A stretch of DNA of 64,000 nt from NCBI RefSeq assembly GCF_018320785.1, contig NC_054867.1, forward strand, positions 33,483,855-33,547,854. Reading direction: 5' to 3'. The translations under genes were made by a program, and so were the position numbers. Below the pieces are notes generated by a model, which saw nothing but the letters and a program-made list of their open reading frames with translations, made no database searches and was not told the DNA's origin. Shown in pieces: positions 24,688 to 34,485 of this stretch. Source of the DNA: Cheilinus undulatus. Its lineage: Eukaryota; Chordata; Actinopteri; Labriformes; Labridae. The first letter of the stretch is position 1. The number at the start of each line of letters is the position of its first letter.

Positions 24688-24927
24688 GACCCTAGAGGAG
24701 AGTGTGGTAAGTATTTTCTGTTTCTACAGTGGAGGAGATGAAGTCCCCATGAGGGGCTCAGTGATCATCCATGCATGCAAATAAAGACTCCATCCTGTAA
24801 AACTCCTGCTGTGTCTGCATTTTTGTTGCATAACCCCCTACATACATCTCCGGCGGCTCCCCGGGGGGGCGCCGCACCGCGTCCCCCCTTCTCCGTCAGG
24901 CATGCCTTGATCCAGGTACCAGCTACA

Positions 24928-25585
24928 GTGGGATTTGAACCCCAGCATCCCCTGCAGAACTGGTCTAGTCCAGTCCTCTGTGCCACTGCCGCCATACCTT
25001 TCACACTACCATCTCTTCTGCTGGCGCATTTATCCTCTTTGTTCAGGATGTGGCTTTAAAATTCACTGAGACCAAGATGGGGATCGAACCTGGAACCTCC
25101 ACACTCTGAGTCAGCCTACTATCTCTTTAGGCTACAGATCCAGACGTGCTACAAAGCCTCAGAGGGGCTTTTCCTTCTTTATTTGGACTCAAATCTTGAA
25201 AATTTAAAGACATTGGTTAGATTTGAAAGGCCAACTCCTGTCCAGGTCTCCTGAAGTCTATATTTGGACTCAGACTTCTAAAATAGATGAACACATGGTA
25301 AGATTTGAACCTGTGAACTCCTGATTCACAGTCAGTTAGCTTTTCCACTAATCAACTAAGACACACACCTGTTCATGTTTCTCAGAGGATCTGATCTCTG
25401 CTTTTGGGGACTGGACTTAAAGATGCACAAAGAATCAGACACCCCACACCTTCCAACTCTATGACAGTCCTCTTTACTCCTGAGTCAGCGATTTACACCA
25501 GCAGCTTCAAAAATCCACAAAAGATTTGAACCAACAACCTCATGACTCTAGGACAGTTACCTGTCCAACTGAGCTAACACTCAGG
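24928..25585 (-). repeat. Array of tRNA-like modules
   Basis: On the minus strand, internal-promoter B-box-like motifs occur at about 24931 (GGTTCAAATCC), 25081 (GGTTCGATCC), 25215 (degenerate), 25302 (GGTTCAAATCT) and 25522 (GGTTCAAATCT). Several have an upstream A-box-like element, such as TTAGTTGATTAGTGG (about 25355-25369) and TTAGCTCAGTTGG (about 25566-25578). The module at 25301-25371 has a 4-bp stem CTGA/TCAG around a 7-base loop CTGTGAA, formally a His anticodon. None forms a complete acceptor stem by eye, so I call them tRNA-like, not tRNA genes. A GC-rich patch lies just left, at 24850-24885. Confidence 0.55.
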
Positions 25586-25589
25586 CTCA

Positions 25590-26265
25590 GTCTAGCTGCA
25601 GTTTCTCTGAGACTTCACTCACTTCACTCACCGTATTCATACTTGAGTAGAACTTCTCCACCATCGACAATCTTTTCTGCTGGAGACCATTTTCATACTT
25701 GAGTTGCACATCTCCATGAGTGATTATCTTTGCTGCTGAAGACCATTTTCATACTTGAGAGGAGATATAAATAGATATAAACGCATTGACGAAAATGATG
25801 AAACAAACTCGTACACATCTTGAGCTCTCTATTTGCTCCTCTTGTTGATCTTCATCATCAATGATTGGAACATTCAGTTAATGCTTTTAGCCACTTGGTC
25901 ATTTTTCTCCTGTGGAGTGAGCGTGCACATGAGGGAGAGGGAGTGAGGCTGCAAGCATGCAGGAGAGAGAGATAGAGAAACAGTGACTGAGCCAAACAGA
26001 GCAGAAAGAGGAGCTGTTAAAATGACAATACAGTGACTTGTTCATTATGTGGAGCTGCATTCAAAATTTTCAGGGTGCATGCCTTCCTCCCATTAGTTTT
26101 ACTGCCAAAATAATGGCAAGCTCTGGAAATTAATGATGGGTATCACCCTCTGTTTCTGTGACAGTGTGAGTGTTGCAAAGCTCACATAACCCATGGGTGC
26201 AGCGTGCCTTGTTGCTGGCATGCAACGGTTGCTGCATATCCACTTTTGCCTAACACCTCCACATG
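25590..26265. other. Right interior of the composite insertion, no gene
   Basis: It contains three variants of CCATTTTCATACTTGAG (25634-25760) and purine-rich AGGAGAGAGAGATAGAG near 25960. There is no open frame of note. It probably belongs to the interspersed repeat whose right end is at about 26309. Confidence 0.5.
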
Positions 26266-26629
26266 CAGCGGGTTGCAAGGGCCCATTATCGCTGCTTGCA
26301 GCTTTAATTATCTAATTGATATTACTTTGTAGAATTCTGTTTTCACTTTGACATTAAATACCATTATTTATAAAATAAATAAAAAGGTAATACATCAAAA
26401 ATGGGAAATACTTTTATAGGCCCTGTATATATGGACAAAGATGCACAGAAAACTGTTGCTTTTGCATGCAGTAAGCAATGCTGGATGGCTTATAAAAGCT
26501 AACAAATGAGTCTTTAAATCATGTTTATTTTAGTTTGACACACCCATGATACTTTAACTTTATTACTGGATAGCCCCTTGAGATGAACCATCTCGTTTTA
26601 GAGGGGGACACACCCCTGATATTATAATG

Positions 26630-26970
26630 GATGCCCTTGCTCATATCAATCTATTCATTACCGTTTGTCCTATTAAGGGTCACAGGGAGCCAATCCCCAG
26701 CAGTAATTAGGTGAGATACGGGGAACACCCTGGACAAGTCACTAGTCAATCCCGGGGCTGAGTATAAGTCACTCTTACACTCACATCTACAGGAAATATA
26801 GAGTCACCAATTAAGTTAACAAGCAAGAGAGGAAGCCGGAGTACCCAGAGAAAACTCAAGCATGCATGGGGAGAACATGCAAACACCACACAGAAAGGCC
26901 CAGGCCAACATGGATTCAGACCTTCTTGGTGTGAGGCCACAGCTCTCACCACTTAACCACTGTGCAGCCC
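26630..26970 (+). repeat. Interspersed teleost repeat
   Basis: It contains the ordered phrases GGGTCACAGGGAGCC, GAACACCCTGGACAAGTCAC, TAGAGTCACCAATTAA, GGAGTACCCAGAGAAAACTC, GGGGAGAACATGCAAAC and GAGGCCACAGCTCTCACCAC. I recognise this as a very common fish genomic repeat, but I do not assign a class. Frames within it are not genes. Confidence 0.7.
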
Positions 26971-26974
26971 CCCT

Positions 26975-28125
26975 TGCTCACATATACAGTATTAATTTTA
27001 CAAGCGATGGAATATTGTCATAAAGGGCTGCAATAGGGATGTATCTACGTATCAAATAGAGATTTGTGTTTACTTCTGCATCCATTCTGATGACAGCAGT
27101 TATTTGTGGAAAACAGTGTTGACCTTTAAAGTACAATGTGTTACTCTGATGCACATGAGCCACATTTGTGTACTTCCACCATGTACTTCTGCTCCACTAC
27201 ATGTCAGCGAGAAGATTGATTTTCTACGTCTGCTTGAGTGATAGTAACTGTACCTGTTTCAGGTTTCTGTTAATGCATTACAAAATATTTCATTTCAGAC
27301 ATTAAACCATGGTCCCCCACCCAAGTCTTGAGGAGAAAAAAACTAGTTGTGACTTTGGTTTGTTGCTACAAATGTTTCATTATCAGATAAAAATCTGTGA
27401 TATTTGCCAGGGACATGTGCAAATGAGGTCATAAGGTCTTATTTTTAGGTAATCCTAAACTATTTTATATGTATGAAACAAGACAGATAAACTTCCATGC
27501 ATCCATGGAGGCATGTTTGGGATTGACACAACCCTGGTTATGCTCTGGATGTCCTTGCATATCACCAGGGGCATGGGAAAACAATCTGTTGAAAAAATAA
27601 AGTCCTCACCTTTAGGTTGGAGTAAGGGGTGGATGTGGTGAGTAAGAATGGTTAAGGGTACAGTCTAGGCAGGTAGTAGAGTTGCCACGAGTCCCTGGTC
27701 ATGCTGCAGATGCCCCAAGGAGCTGAGTAGCAACGGTGGTCTCCAGGTGTGTTATCAGCGGTGAAAAAGCCCCGACAAAAGAGTGGCACATCAGGTCCTG
27801 TGGGGTATTATTATTGTCTTGCAGGCCTAAAACTTTAGCACCGAACTTAATAGATAAATTATTTTCCATTTACTGGTACTTTTTTAATTGATCATGATCA
27901 GTATTAATCTGTTAGTTTCTTTCTTAAGATCTTTTGGAAAAAAAAAAAAAAAGTTATCTTGAAGGAATGGGGTTAAATAAAATGAATGCATACATGTCTT
28001 TCCATGATTTCTACAATGATATGCTTTGTAAACATGCCTCTTTTGTCCTGTTTCTTTGTTGAGTCATGTGTTTTATTTTTTCCATTTTAGATCCAAACGT
28101 CAACATTTTTAAATAAAGAAATATG
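26975..28125. other. Intergenic, nothing recognised
   Basis: AT-rich sequence between the repeat at 26.6 kb and the SINE at 28.1 kb. There is an A run at 27938-27952. No coding or RNA signal seen. Confidence 0.6.
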
Positions 28126-28126
28126 A

Positions 28127-28290
28127 ATGGTGTGCCAGTTAAGCTCAGTTGGAAGAGCAAGCGCCCATACAGAGGCTATAGTCCTCAACATGCTGGTGCT
28201 GGGATCAAGTCCCAGTCCTTGGACACGCATGCCCTGTCTCTCTTTAGCTTTCCTGTCCATTAAAGGCAAAAGCCCCAAAAATAACCTTAA
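28127..28290 (+). mobile_element. tRNA-derived SINE
   Basis: The head has an A box AAGCTCAGTTGG and a B box GGGATCAAGTCCC in tRNA-like spacing. The body follows with CAGAGGCTATAGTCCTCAAC and a C/T-rich tail ending CATTAAAGGCAAAAGCCCC. A second copy of the family is at 50741-50945. Confidence 0.75.
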
Positions 28291-28299
28291 TAAATTACA

Positions 28300-29400
28300 C
28301 ATTCCAGTGGTATTTTTTGGGGGAAATTATGTGTTGTGATTTCTCATTAAGAGTTGGTTGTGGGCCCTGAGGCCAGACCAGCTGAGAAACACCAATACAA
28401 AGTCATTTCTATGTAGTCCAGTGTGTTTCCTCAAATCTGCCAAAAACCCCTCAAATGAACTTAAATGTTCAAACTGGTTGCATATCAGTAATTTTCTGCC
28501 CTTTGACTTTAAAATTACCTTTCATGAAATTCCAATACTTTAACTGTTGATTTTAGGAGGACTTGTTGGAGCATTTCCTACACTAATTGACTAGTTTTAG
28601 AGCAGTGAAGTATGCAACCACACCTCCTGCCCCTCTACCTGTCTGAATTACAATACAAAGCGTTGTCACCATCCACAGAGCAGAGGCGTGGGGCTGCAGA
28701 CATGAATGGTTTTCTCATCTGCAAATCAAATGAGATCTTCACCAGTGCTGCATTTGCATTTCTAAGCAGCCATTAAGAGAAGAAAGGTGAATGGACCGTA
28801 TGCAAAGGTTTATATTCTCAGACAATGGAGAATGATGGCTTAGAAGAGAGTTGCTGTTTACAATGATCCACAAGGTGGCGACATGTAGATTGAGCTAAAT
28901 CACAGCATGCAGGGGCTGATCACTCTGTAGTTATTAAAGGCATCTGTTTACTCAGCCCTGGGAATTACATTTTTTATTATTTCTAAACCAAACACAGACA
29001 GTAATACGTTTAAGTGGTGCCAGAAAATAAAAATAAGAATAAAAATTAAATTATTATTAATTGAAATATTTAAAGTAGTTTTAATATGTGTAGTTTTAAT
29101 GTGTGTGGCCTCTATCGGGAAGAGTTTTCTTCTGATTACTAAAATATTCCTCGACTCTCGATTTAGACAAAGAAAACACAAAAAAGGAAAATGATATAAC
29201 TAAACGGGAGAACTTTAATTTGAGTTAAAGAATTACATCTTGTACTGCAAACTAGTAAACGGTTAAACTATTTGTTAATACATCATTTTAAGGTTAATTC
29301 TATACATTTCAGATATCTACATTTAAAAATCTTCAAATAGTGTAATTCAACACGCATACAGTACATGCAGTAATTACACAGTGGAGGGCGGTATCCTGTT
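28300..29400. other. Intergenic upstream of inka1, nothing coding
   Basis: No exon recognised. Around 28360-28390 (GGGCCCTGAGGCCAGACCAG) the sequence resembles a hAT-type terminus but has no clear partner. The region just before the promoter (29020-29340) is AT-rich. Confidence 0.5.
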
Positions 29401-29409
29401 TCAGGAGAC

Positions 29410-29592
29410 GTGCTATTGGTTGATCTCTTGAAGCCGCGCGATGATTGGCTGCAGCCAGAACCCAGCATCATGAAATTCTGCTGACAGACCCTCATGTAGC
29501 CCAGAGAGGAGGGAAGTCACAACTAGATATCATCCCTCACAAACTGAAGAGTTTTTCGAGCTATCACGGATTATCCGCAGTTTGTTGCGAAG
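29410..29592 (+). promoter_or_regulatory. inka1 promoter and 5' UTR exon 1
   Basis: Two inverted CCAAT boxes (ATTGG at 29415-29419 and 29444-29448) flank a short GC patch (GCCGCGCG). Downstream, a likely noncoding first exon ends at 29592 before GTGAGT. No TATA box is evident. The start site is not determinable by eye; about 29470-29500 is a guess. Confidence 0.5.
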
Positions 29593-29693
29593 GTGAGTGT
29601 CATTTTAATAAGAAGAATATAACTGTTTTTAAAAGTGTTGCAGTGGTGAAAAATGCCAATTTACATGCCTAACTAATCGTGTTTTGTTTTCAG

Positions 29694-31681
29694 AAATAGT
29701 TGTCGGGATTCCTGCTCTGCAACTGTCGCTGACAAGCCATGGTAAGTTTATTTATAAGTTTAATTTTTGAAAACCGTCTTGAAATGCAAACTAGGGGCAC
29801 GTGAGTGCCAAGTATTGTTAGCCATTTTTTTCATCTTCTGCTACAATTTTTCCCTTTTTAGTCTGCCCTTTTGTGCATTTCTTCTTACAATTTTAACTGT
29901 AGCCCCTAGATTTACAGTCAATTTAAATAGAACTGTGACTACTAAAATGCATACAATTGAGTGAATCTCTTCTCCATGTATGGAGGCAGCCAGGGAGAAC
30001 AGAGCATGTTTAGAGGTGCAGGCTGACCACAGAGTCCCACTGAGGATGTGTGCCAGATAAATCTTTCCCCTGAGGGCCAAATGGTCCAGCACCCACAGCT
30101 GTGATAACATCATTGCATTGTGTTGTCCTTTCTGCTTGAAGCTTTGAAGACAAACATTGACAGGACCAGGGGGCTTGGAGTATTCTATGAAAGAAAATGA
30201 TTATTCAATATGAAGCTTCTTTATTTTAAAGATTATTGTGATTCTTTTTAGGTTTTATGAATCCAGGGCATGTTCTAGTTATGCATGATTCAGTGTATAA
30301 TTCCAACACGCTTCAATCATTTCCTGCTTCATGACATAGTCCAGTCCACATCCTGTGAGTTAGGGGACTTTAGAAAGGAAAAGCGCCTCTTCACTCCTCC
30401 ATGATTCAGCTTTACTTTGTTCAAACTTCCCCTAACGTTTCAGGAGGCAGCAGACTGAAGTTTTCCCAGCATAAAATGTGCATCCTGTTCTTAAAGCTGC
30501 CAATATTTTTTATTCTCTGCATGGGATGGTCTGTCTGAAGCTGCTCTGAGGTTTGTCCGGAATGTTTCACTTGTTTTGTTGGCCAGAGAACAGAGTGATC
30601 TCAGCTGGTAAAAATCTTATTGGCCTGGTTCTTGGGCGCTGTCAGACCACAATCTGTTCTGTAGGATTCTGCAAAAGTCCATCAAGTTTTATGGTTTTTA
30701 AAACAGACTTATGCACCACTAAAACTTGATGTCTTTCTCATTGTGTAGCTGTGTTTAGGAGACTCTGCAGACTGCCTCCGGGACCAGATGCAGTGCATGA
30801 TGAGATCCCTGCAGGACCTGAAGCAGATCAACAGGCCCAGGCCGCTGAGTGACCCCTGCGTCCGCTCCTTTGCCGTCACAAGGCACTGCAAACAGAAGGC
30901 ACAGCAAGAGCGACTCACCCGTCTACGAGTTTCTGATGCCAGTGAAGCCAGCACGTACGACTCTGCGTGCTGTCTGGCCAGCCCTTTGGAGGAAGAGGAA
31001 GAGGAGGAGGAGGAGCACGAGAGGCTGGCTCAAGGATCCCCCAGTAGTGAGAAAAGTCTTGACGTGGACTCTGGTTACTCTGAGGCTTCGTGGCATGATG
31101 AAGGTGTGGTGCTAAGGAGGACCAGAAATGTGCGTGTTTCTTCTTCCGCATGTCTCCGCACAAACAGAGGACCTTCTGGTAGAATCAGACCCAAATCAAC
31201 ATCGGACGCTTGCCTGGAACGCTGGACCTCGTTTGAGGCAAGTGATCAAGAGGACTGGACCACGTCTCTGCTGAGCCGCAGCAGGAACAGACAGCCTCTG
31301 GTTCTGGGGGACAACAGCTTTGCAGACCTCATAAAGAACTGGATGGACCTACCAGAGTGTCCAGAGCCAGCAGAACTGAAGCCCAGTGCGGGCCGGCGTC
31401 TGGCAAAAGACATTTTAATCAACATGAGGCGTAGACTGGCAGGGGTGTCTAAAGGTGTGGAGGTCAGGATGAGGCCCACAGATCCCACGAGGGCCAGCAG
31501 GGCTGCAGAGGCTTCTAAGCGGATGTCCTGCCCTGTGGGACTCCAGGCTCTCAAACCTTTCTTTCATCAGTCTCATACGGGACTGCATCAGCTGGACACT
31601 GACTTCTACCAGTTCACTGCTCTGATGAAGACCGGCAGCAGACAGCCAATCATATGCAACGACATCATTGGATACATTTAA
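29694..31681 (+). CDS. inka1: Inka box actin regulator 1 (PAK4 inhibitor), 311 residues
   Basis: Exon 29694-29741 ends exactly with ATG (29739-29741) before GTAAGT. The coding exon 30749-31681 follows acceptor TTGTGTAG and continues in frame LCLGDSADCLRDQMQ to TAA at 31679. The hallmark Inka box is at residues about 170-204 (DWTTSLLSRSRNRQPLVLGD then SFADLIKNWMDLPE). In mammals this segment binds and inhibits the kinase PAK4, affecting actin and cell adhesion. Other marks are MMRSLQDLKQI near the N-terminus, an acidic run of Glu at about 82-92, Ser-rich middle segments and the C-terminal IICNDIIGYI. No membrane segment. The length is close to mammalian INKA1. Position next to convergent uba7 supports inka1 over inka2. 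The ATG-only coding exon is inferred from splice signals. If it is wrong, Met at 30788 would give 297 residues. Confidence 0.9.
30749..31681 (+). CDS. inka1: inka1 main coding exon
   Basis: Acceptor TTGTGTAG at 30748. It is open for 310 codons to TAA 31679-31681 with no internal damage. The exon is G+C-richer than its surroundings, as expected for real coding sequence here. Long frames on the opposite strand of this exon are shadows. Confidence 0.92.
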   Translation: MCLGDSADCLRDQMQCMMRSLQDLKQINRPRPLSDPCVRSFAVTRHCKQKAQQERLTRLRVSDASEASTYDSACCLASPLEEEEEEEEEHERLAQGSPSSEKSLDVDSGYSEASWHDEGVVLRRTRNVRVSSSACLRTNRGPSGRIRPKSTSDACLERWTSFEASDQEDWTTSLLSRSRNRQPLVLGDNSFADLIKNWMDLPECPEPAELKPSAGRRLAKDILINMRRRLAGVSKGVEVRMRPTDPTRASRAAEASKRMSCPVGLQALKPFFHQSHTGLHQLDTDFYQFTALMKTGSRQPIICNDIIGYI

Positions 31682-31778
31682 ATAAAGCTGCAACAACAGA
31701 CTGAAAATAAAACACTTATTATTATAAGATGTTACTATTCACATAATTTTGTAATAATGTTGATAAAGCTGGAATAAA
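31681..31778 (+). promoter_or_regulatory. inka1 poly(A) signals
   Basis: Three AATAAA hexamers at 31681-31686 (overlapping the stop codon), 31706-31711 and 31773-31778. The third, about 95 bases past the stop, is the likeliest. The 3' UTR would be very short. Confidence 0.55.
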
Positions 31779-31829
31779 CATGTTTTTGGATAAAATGGAA
31801 AAGTGTTTTAGCCTTTTAACCCTCTATTG

Positions 31830-32156
31830 TTGGGGTTTCCAACTTTTCAGCCTGTGACCCCCATGCTCCCTGGAGGGAGTTAAAGTGTATGATTTTACAC
31901 AAAGCATCATTATAAAATTAATATTTTAGGGAACTTTTGTACACATTACTTACATTTAGACACAGATCTCACTTAAAAACTGCAGTTTTATTCTAAATAG
32001 AACTCATTTTTTACTGTTTTTTTTTTTTTTTTTACAATGATAGATAAATATGCCACTTGAATTCATTTTAATTTCTCTGTTTTTTTGAAAAGCATCCCAC
32101 AACCCCCCCTTCAGTGTCCCCCTAGGGTTCCCAACCCACACTTTTGGAAAAAATTG
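31830..32156. mobile_element. hAT-type MITE with perfect 8-bp target duplication
   Basis: CTCTATTG occurs at 31822-31829 and again at 32157-32164, directly flanking a 327-bp block. The ends of the block carry TTTCCAACTTTTCAGCCTGT at the left and CCTAGGGTTCCCAACCCAC at the right, related to common fish hAT termini. No coding capacity. It lies just past the inka1 poly(A) signals. Confidence 0.8.
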
Positions 32157-32169
32157 CTCTATTGTAAGA

Positions 32170-34345
32170 CTGATATCAGCATTTTAAACTTCAACATAAA
32201 GCTCATTAACATCAATATCAACCTGTTTTAAAACTAATGTAACTTAAATAGAAGTCCTTGGCATCAAATACTGGGTACTTTCTTGTTAGTTTAAAAAAAA
32301 AAATCCTCTCCCATGCACCTGTCAGATGAAAAATAGTATTATTTTATTCCCTTTGGCACTTTTCAAATCTGTTGTTTATTAAGATAACTGAGATTGTATG
32401 GATTAAAATTACATGGTGTTGAAAAGTCACAAGTAACCAAAATTTTGACAACCTTACTCAATGATGTGATGTGATGAGGAGCTGTGTTAATTTGCCAGTT
32501 ACTTTAATATTAATCTCAGGCTGAGATTTAAATGTTTATTAGTTTTATCCACATTTTACTCATTTTTACCCTTTTTTAGTTAGTCAATTTTTGTTCAAAG
32601 AAAACAAAACCTTTCTGTCCATTTATACTCCATAAAGTCCCCAGATGTATTCTCATTGCCTGAATCTGGTGCCAAATCATCCTGTTGAGTTCTATATACC
32701 CTACAAAACCTGGGATCCCTGCTTTCTACAACTGTGAGGTAGAAGAGCTACAGATCATTTGTGTTTTGATGTTTGGGATTTTTTTTTTAACCATAGTAGA
32801 GAAATATGGATTTTGAAAGTCAGACAAAAAGTCTTGTTTTAGTCCTCTTAATAACTTTTCGCCAGAGTTTTAGTCATCAAAGATCTATTTTTAGCTAGTT
32901 TTTGTGTGGCTTGCATTTTTAATGTACTATTTATGATTTTAGAGTTTTAGTTGATAAAATTAACACTTTTAAGGAGAAGATGCATGGCTGAGTAACCTAA
33001 GCTAGATTTTATGCCAACTTAATTTTTCATCATGTAATTTGACTGTCTCTCGTTCAGCTTAAAAGTGAAAAAAAAAAATCAAATTCAGGCAGGTTTTCCA
33101 TGTAAAAAAAAAAAAAAGGAAGGAAAAAAAAAGAAAATCTGAGGCTACGTGCATGAAGTATGTGTCTGATCTGCTGAAGGGTTTGTAAAGGAAAGAAGGA
33201 CAATGATTCACTACTTGAATGTGAAACTTGCACATATCAAATGATACTGAAATGTGTTTTGATACCACAAAATAGAAATCACAGGCACCCAAAATAGTTT
33301 TTTCCCCTTTTGGCTTATAAGCCTTTATTAAATAGGACAGTGGATAGAGGAGGAAATCCAGGTGACAGGGTGGAATGATATGTAGGACAGGAGCTGCTGC
33401 TTGTTTACATCACGACTCCATGGCATGTGAAAGTATTGCCCCTCATTGCTGATTGGTCCTGTCACTTTCGAACCGGGCCAAAATGGTTTAGATGGGAGCT
33501 TTGACAGATGGATTTGCCAGTGAGAAACATGGAAACGGGTGGATCCATCTGCTTTGCTAGGTTAAAAGGGAACTGACTAAAAGAGAAATACAGGTTTACA
33601 ATACTGTTCCTCATGGATGTGGATTAATGCCACTGTTATTTAAACAGAATTAATTCACTAAAAGCCTCCTGTATTTCCAAACCAATGCACACAGGGAAAA
33701 CAAATGAGTTCTACAAGTTGTGGCAGTGATAATTTTTATAAAATCAATTCAGCATCCATCATCAGAAGTTGAAAGATTAGTGGTTTACGTAAAGAAACCA
33801 GTTTCTCCTCTCAGAACAGCTGTTCAATCATCTGGAGAGAACCACAGCTGTATTCAGATGTTGACCCTAAACTGTCAAAGTGTCACAACTATTGTGCCAA
33901 CTGTATGTTCTGACTTCACTGCTTCACTTTTACATCTCACTTGCTCTGACCTGAATTCAACCCTGAAAGCTGTCCAGCTCTGCCCTAGCAGCTCCACATC
34001 ATCTCATCCTTGGCAAGAATCCTCACAACCTCTTAGTCCCACATCTTTAAAGACACAATTTACATGTAATTAAAACCAATGAAAGACAAACAGCAGTTTA
34101 GTCTCTTGCAATTTAAACAAAGAAATAGGAAATTATTATCATCTGTTATACTTTTTAAATCATTTAACTGTGATTTGGCAGAAAAATGTTACAACAGATC
34201 TGAATCAGAGATAGTTTACATGATCAGAGTTGCAGTTTGCAGCAAAAAAGAAAAGACAAAAAAATGCAGAAAAATAAGAGCCATTTTAGCGGATGGAGAA
34301 GATATGTAGAAAGACAGGTGTTTGGAGGTTTTTCATTGAATGGAT
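32170..34345. other. Gap between inka1 and uba7 3' ends
   Basis: The region between the two convergent genes is AT-rich. Homopolymer A runs lie at 33068-33079 and 33102-33118. 33310-33395 (CCTTTATTAAATAGGACAGTGG) looks like the inverted tail of a tRNA-SINE. Frames at 33720-34073 and 34079-34309 have no recognisable content and may lie opposite the uba7 3' UTR. Confidence 0.55.
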
Positions 34346-34349
34346 GACT

Positions 34350-34485
34350 TCACAGTAGCAGGTATCTGATTGTGAGGCAGCAATCAGAGTCATCGTCCTC
34401 TTCAGCAAAGGATGGGACCAGCTCCAGCATCTTCTTGTGAGGAGGGATTTCTGTCCTGGTGACATTTCTGACCACATCAGACACA
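34350..34485 (-). CDS. uba7: uba7 terminal exon with stop
   Basis: Acceptor TTCTCTACAG. The first base completes a Ser codon split with the previous exon. It reads [40 protein letters not shown] and YLLL, then TGA 34350-34352. The E1 pattern here is LxLELxxxDxxxxDxxxPxxRY. A frame in another phase over the same bases is a shadow. Confidence 0.9.

Larger units (their letters stand above)
20374..24706 (+). pseudogene. Kinesin-1 heavy chain (kif5) fragment, five exons, broken
   Basis: Exon-like blocks at 20374-20491, 20581-20649, 20730-20839, 24283-24384 and 24452-24706 match the late coiled-coil of kinesin-1 heavy chains. Examples are [71 protein letters not shown] and LLSEQREQAREDLKGLE. Splice phases fit, for example GA/T joins to give PTDLNQ. 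The first block has TAG at 20449-20451 where the family has Tyr (EESYD). The last block is split by an IR element at 24508-24687, after which GAGGAGAGTGTG/GTAAGT completes the exon. The motor domain, earlier stalk and later tail are absent. Introns are retained, so it is not a processed copy. Which kif5 paralogue donated it is unresolved. Confidence 0.85.
18301..26309. mobile_element. Composite 8-kb insertion with kif5 gene fragment
   Basis: The left arm (18301 to about 20070) begins GGGCCTGAGCACCGAGTGG and has the run of short motifs (GCGCCACCTGGTGG, GGGCGTGGCCTCGGCGG, AACAGGAAGTAG) of an abundant unnamed teleost interspersed repeat. The right end (about 26270-26309), GGGCCC then GCTGCTTGCAGCTTTAATT, is the opposite end of the same family. 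Between lie a fold-back MITE in the left arm, the kif5 exons, a minisatellite, a hAT-type element, an IR MITE and tRNA-like modules. The insertion sits cleanly within a Tc1-like element, so it arrived as a unit or grew by serial insertion afterwards. The family assignment of the arms rests on recall and needs a repeat-library search. Confidence 0.65.
17114..26425 (+). mobile_element. Tc1-like element split by an 8-kb insertion
   Basis: The left terminus CAGAGCCTATAGAAATG (TA before it) and the right terminus CTTTTATAGGCCCTG (TA after it) are complementary ends of one fish Tc1-like family. The left part runs 17114-18300 and the right part about 26310-26425, which together make about 1.3 kb, the normal element size. 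The left part ends just after the transposase region (ACTTGAAAGGGTACATA) and the right part resumes with ACTTTGTAGAATTCTG, the usual 3' flank of this family. So the material between was inserted into the element. Confidence 0.85.

Noticed and set aside
28127-28200. A possible true tRNA gene
   Set aside because: A and B boxes are present, but no acceptor stem closes and a SINE body follows; a second copy at 50741 confirms a dispersed family.
33720-34073. A 117-codon plus-strand frame between inka1 and uba7
   Set aside because: Probably opposite the uba7 3' UTR; low-complexity Ser/Thr/Leu content without features.
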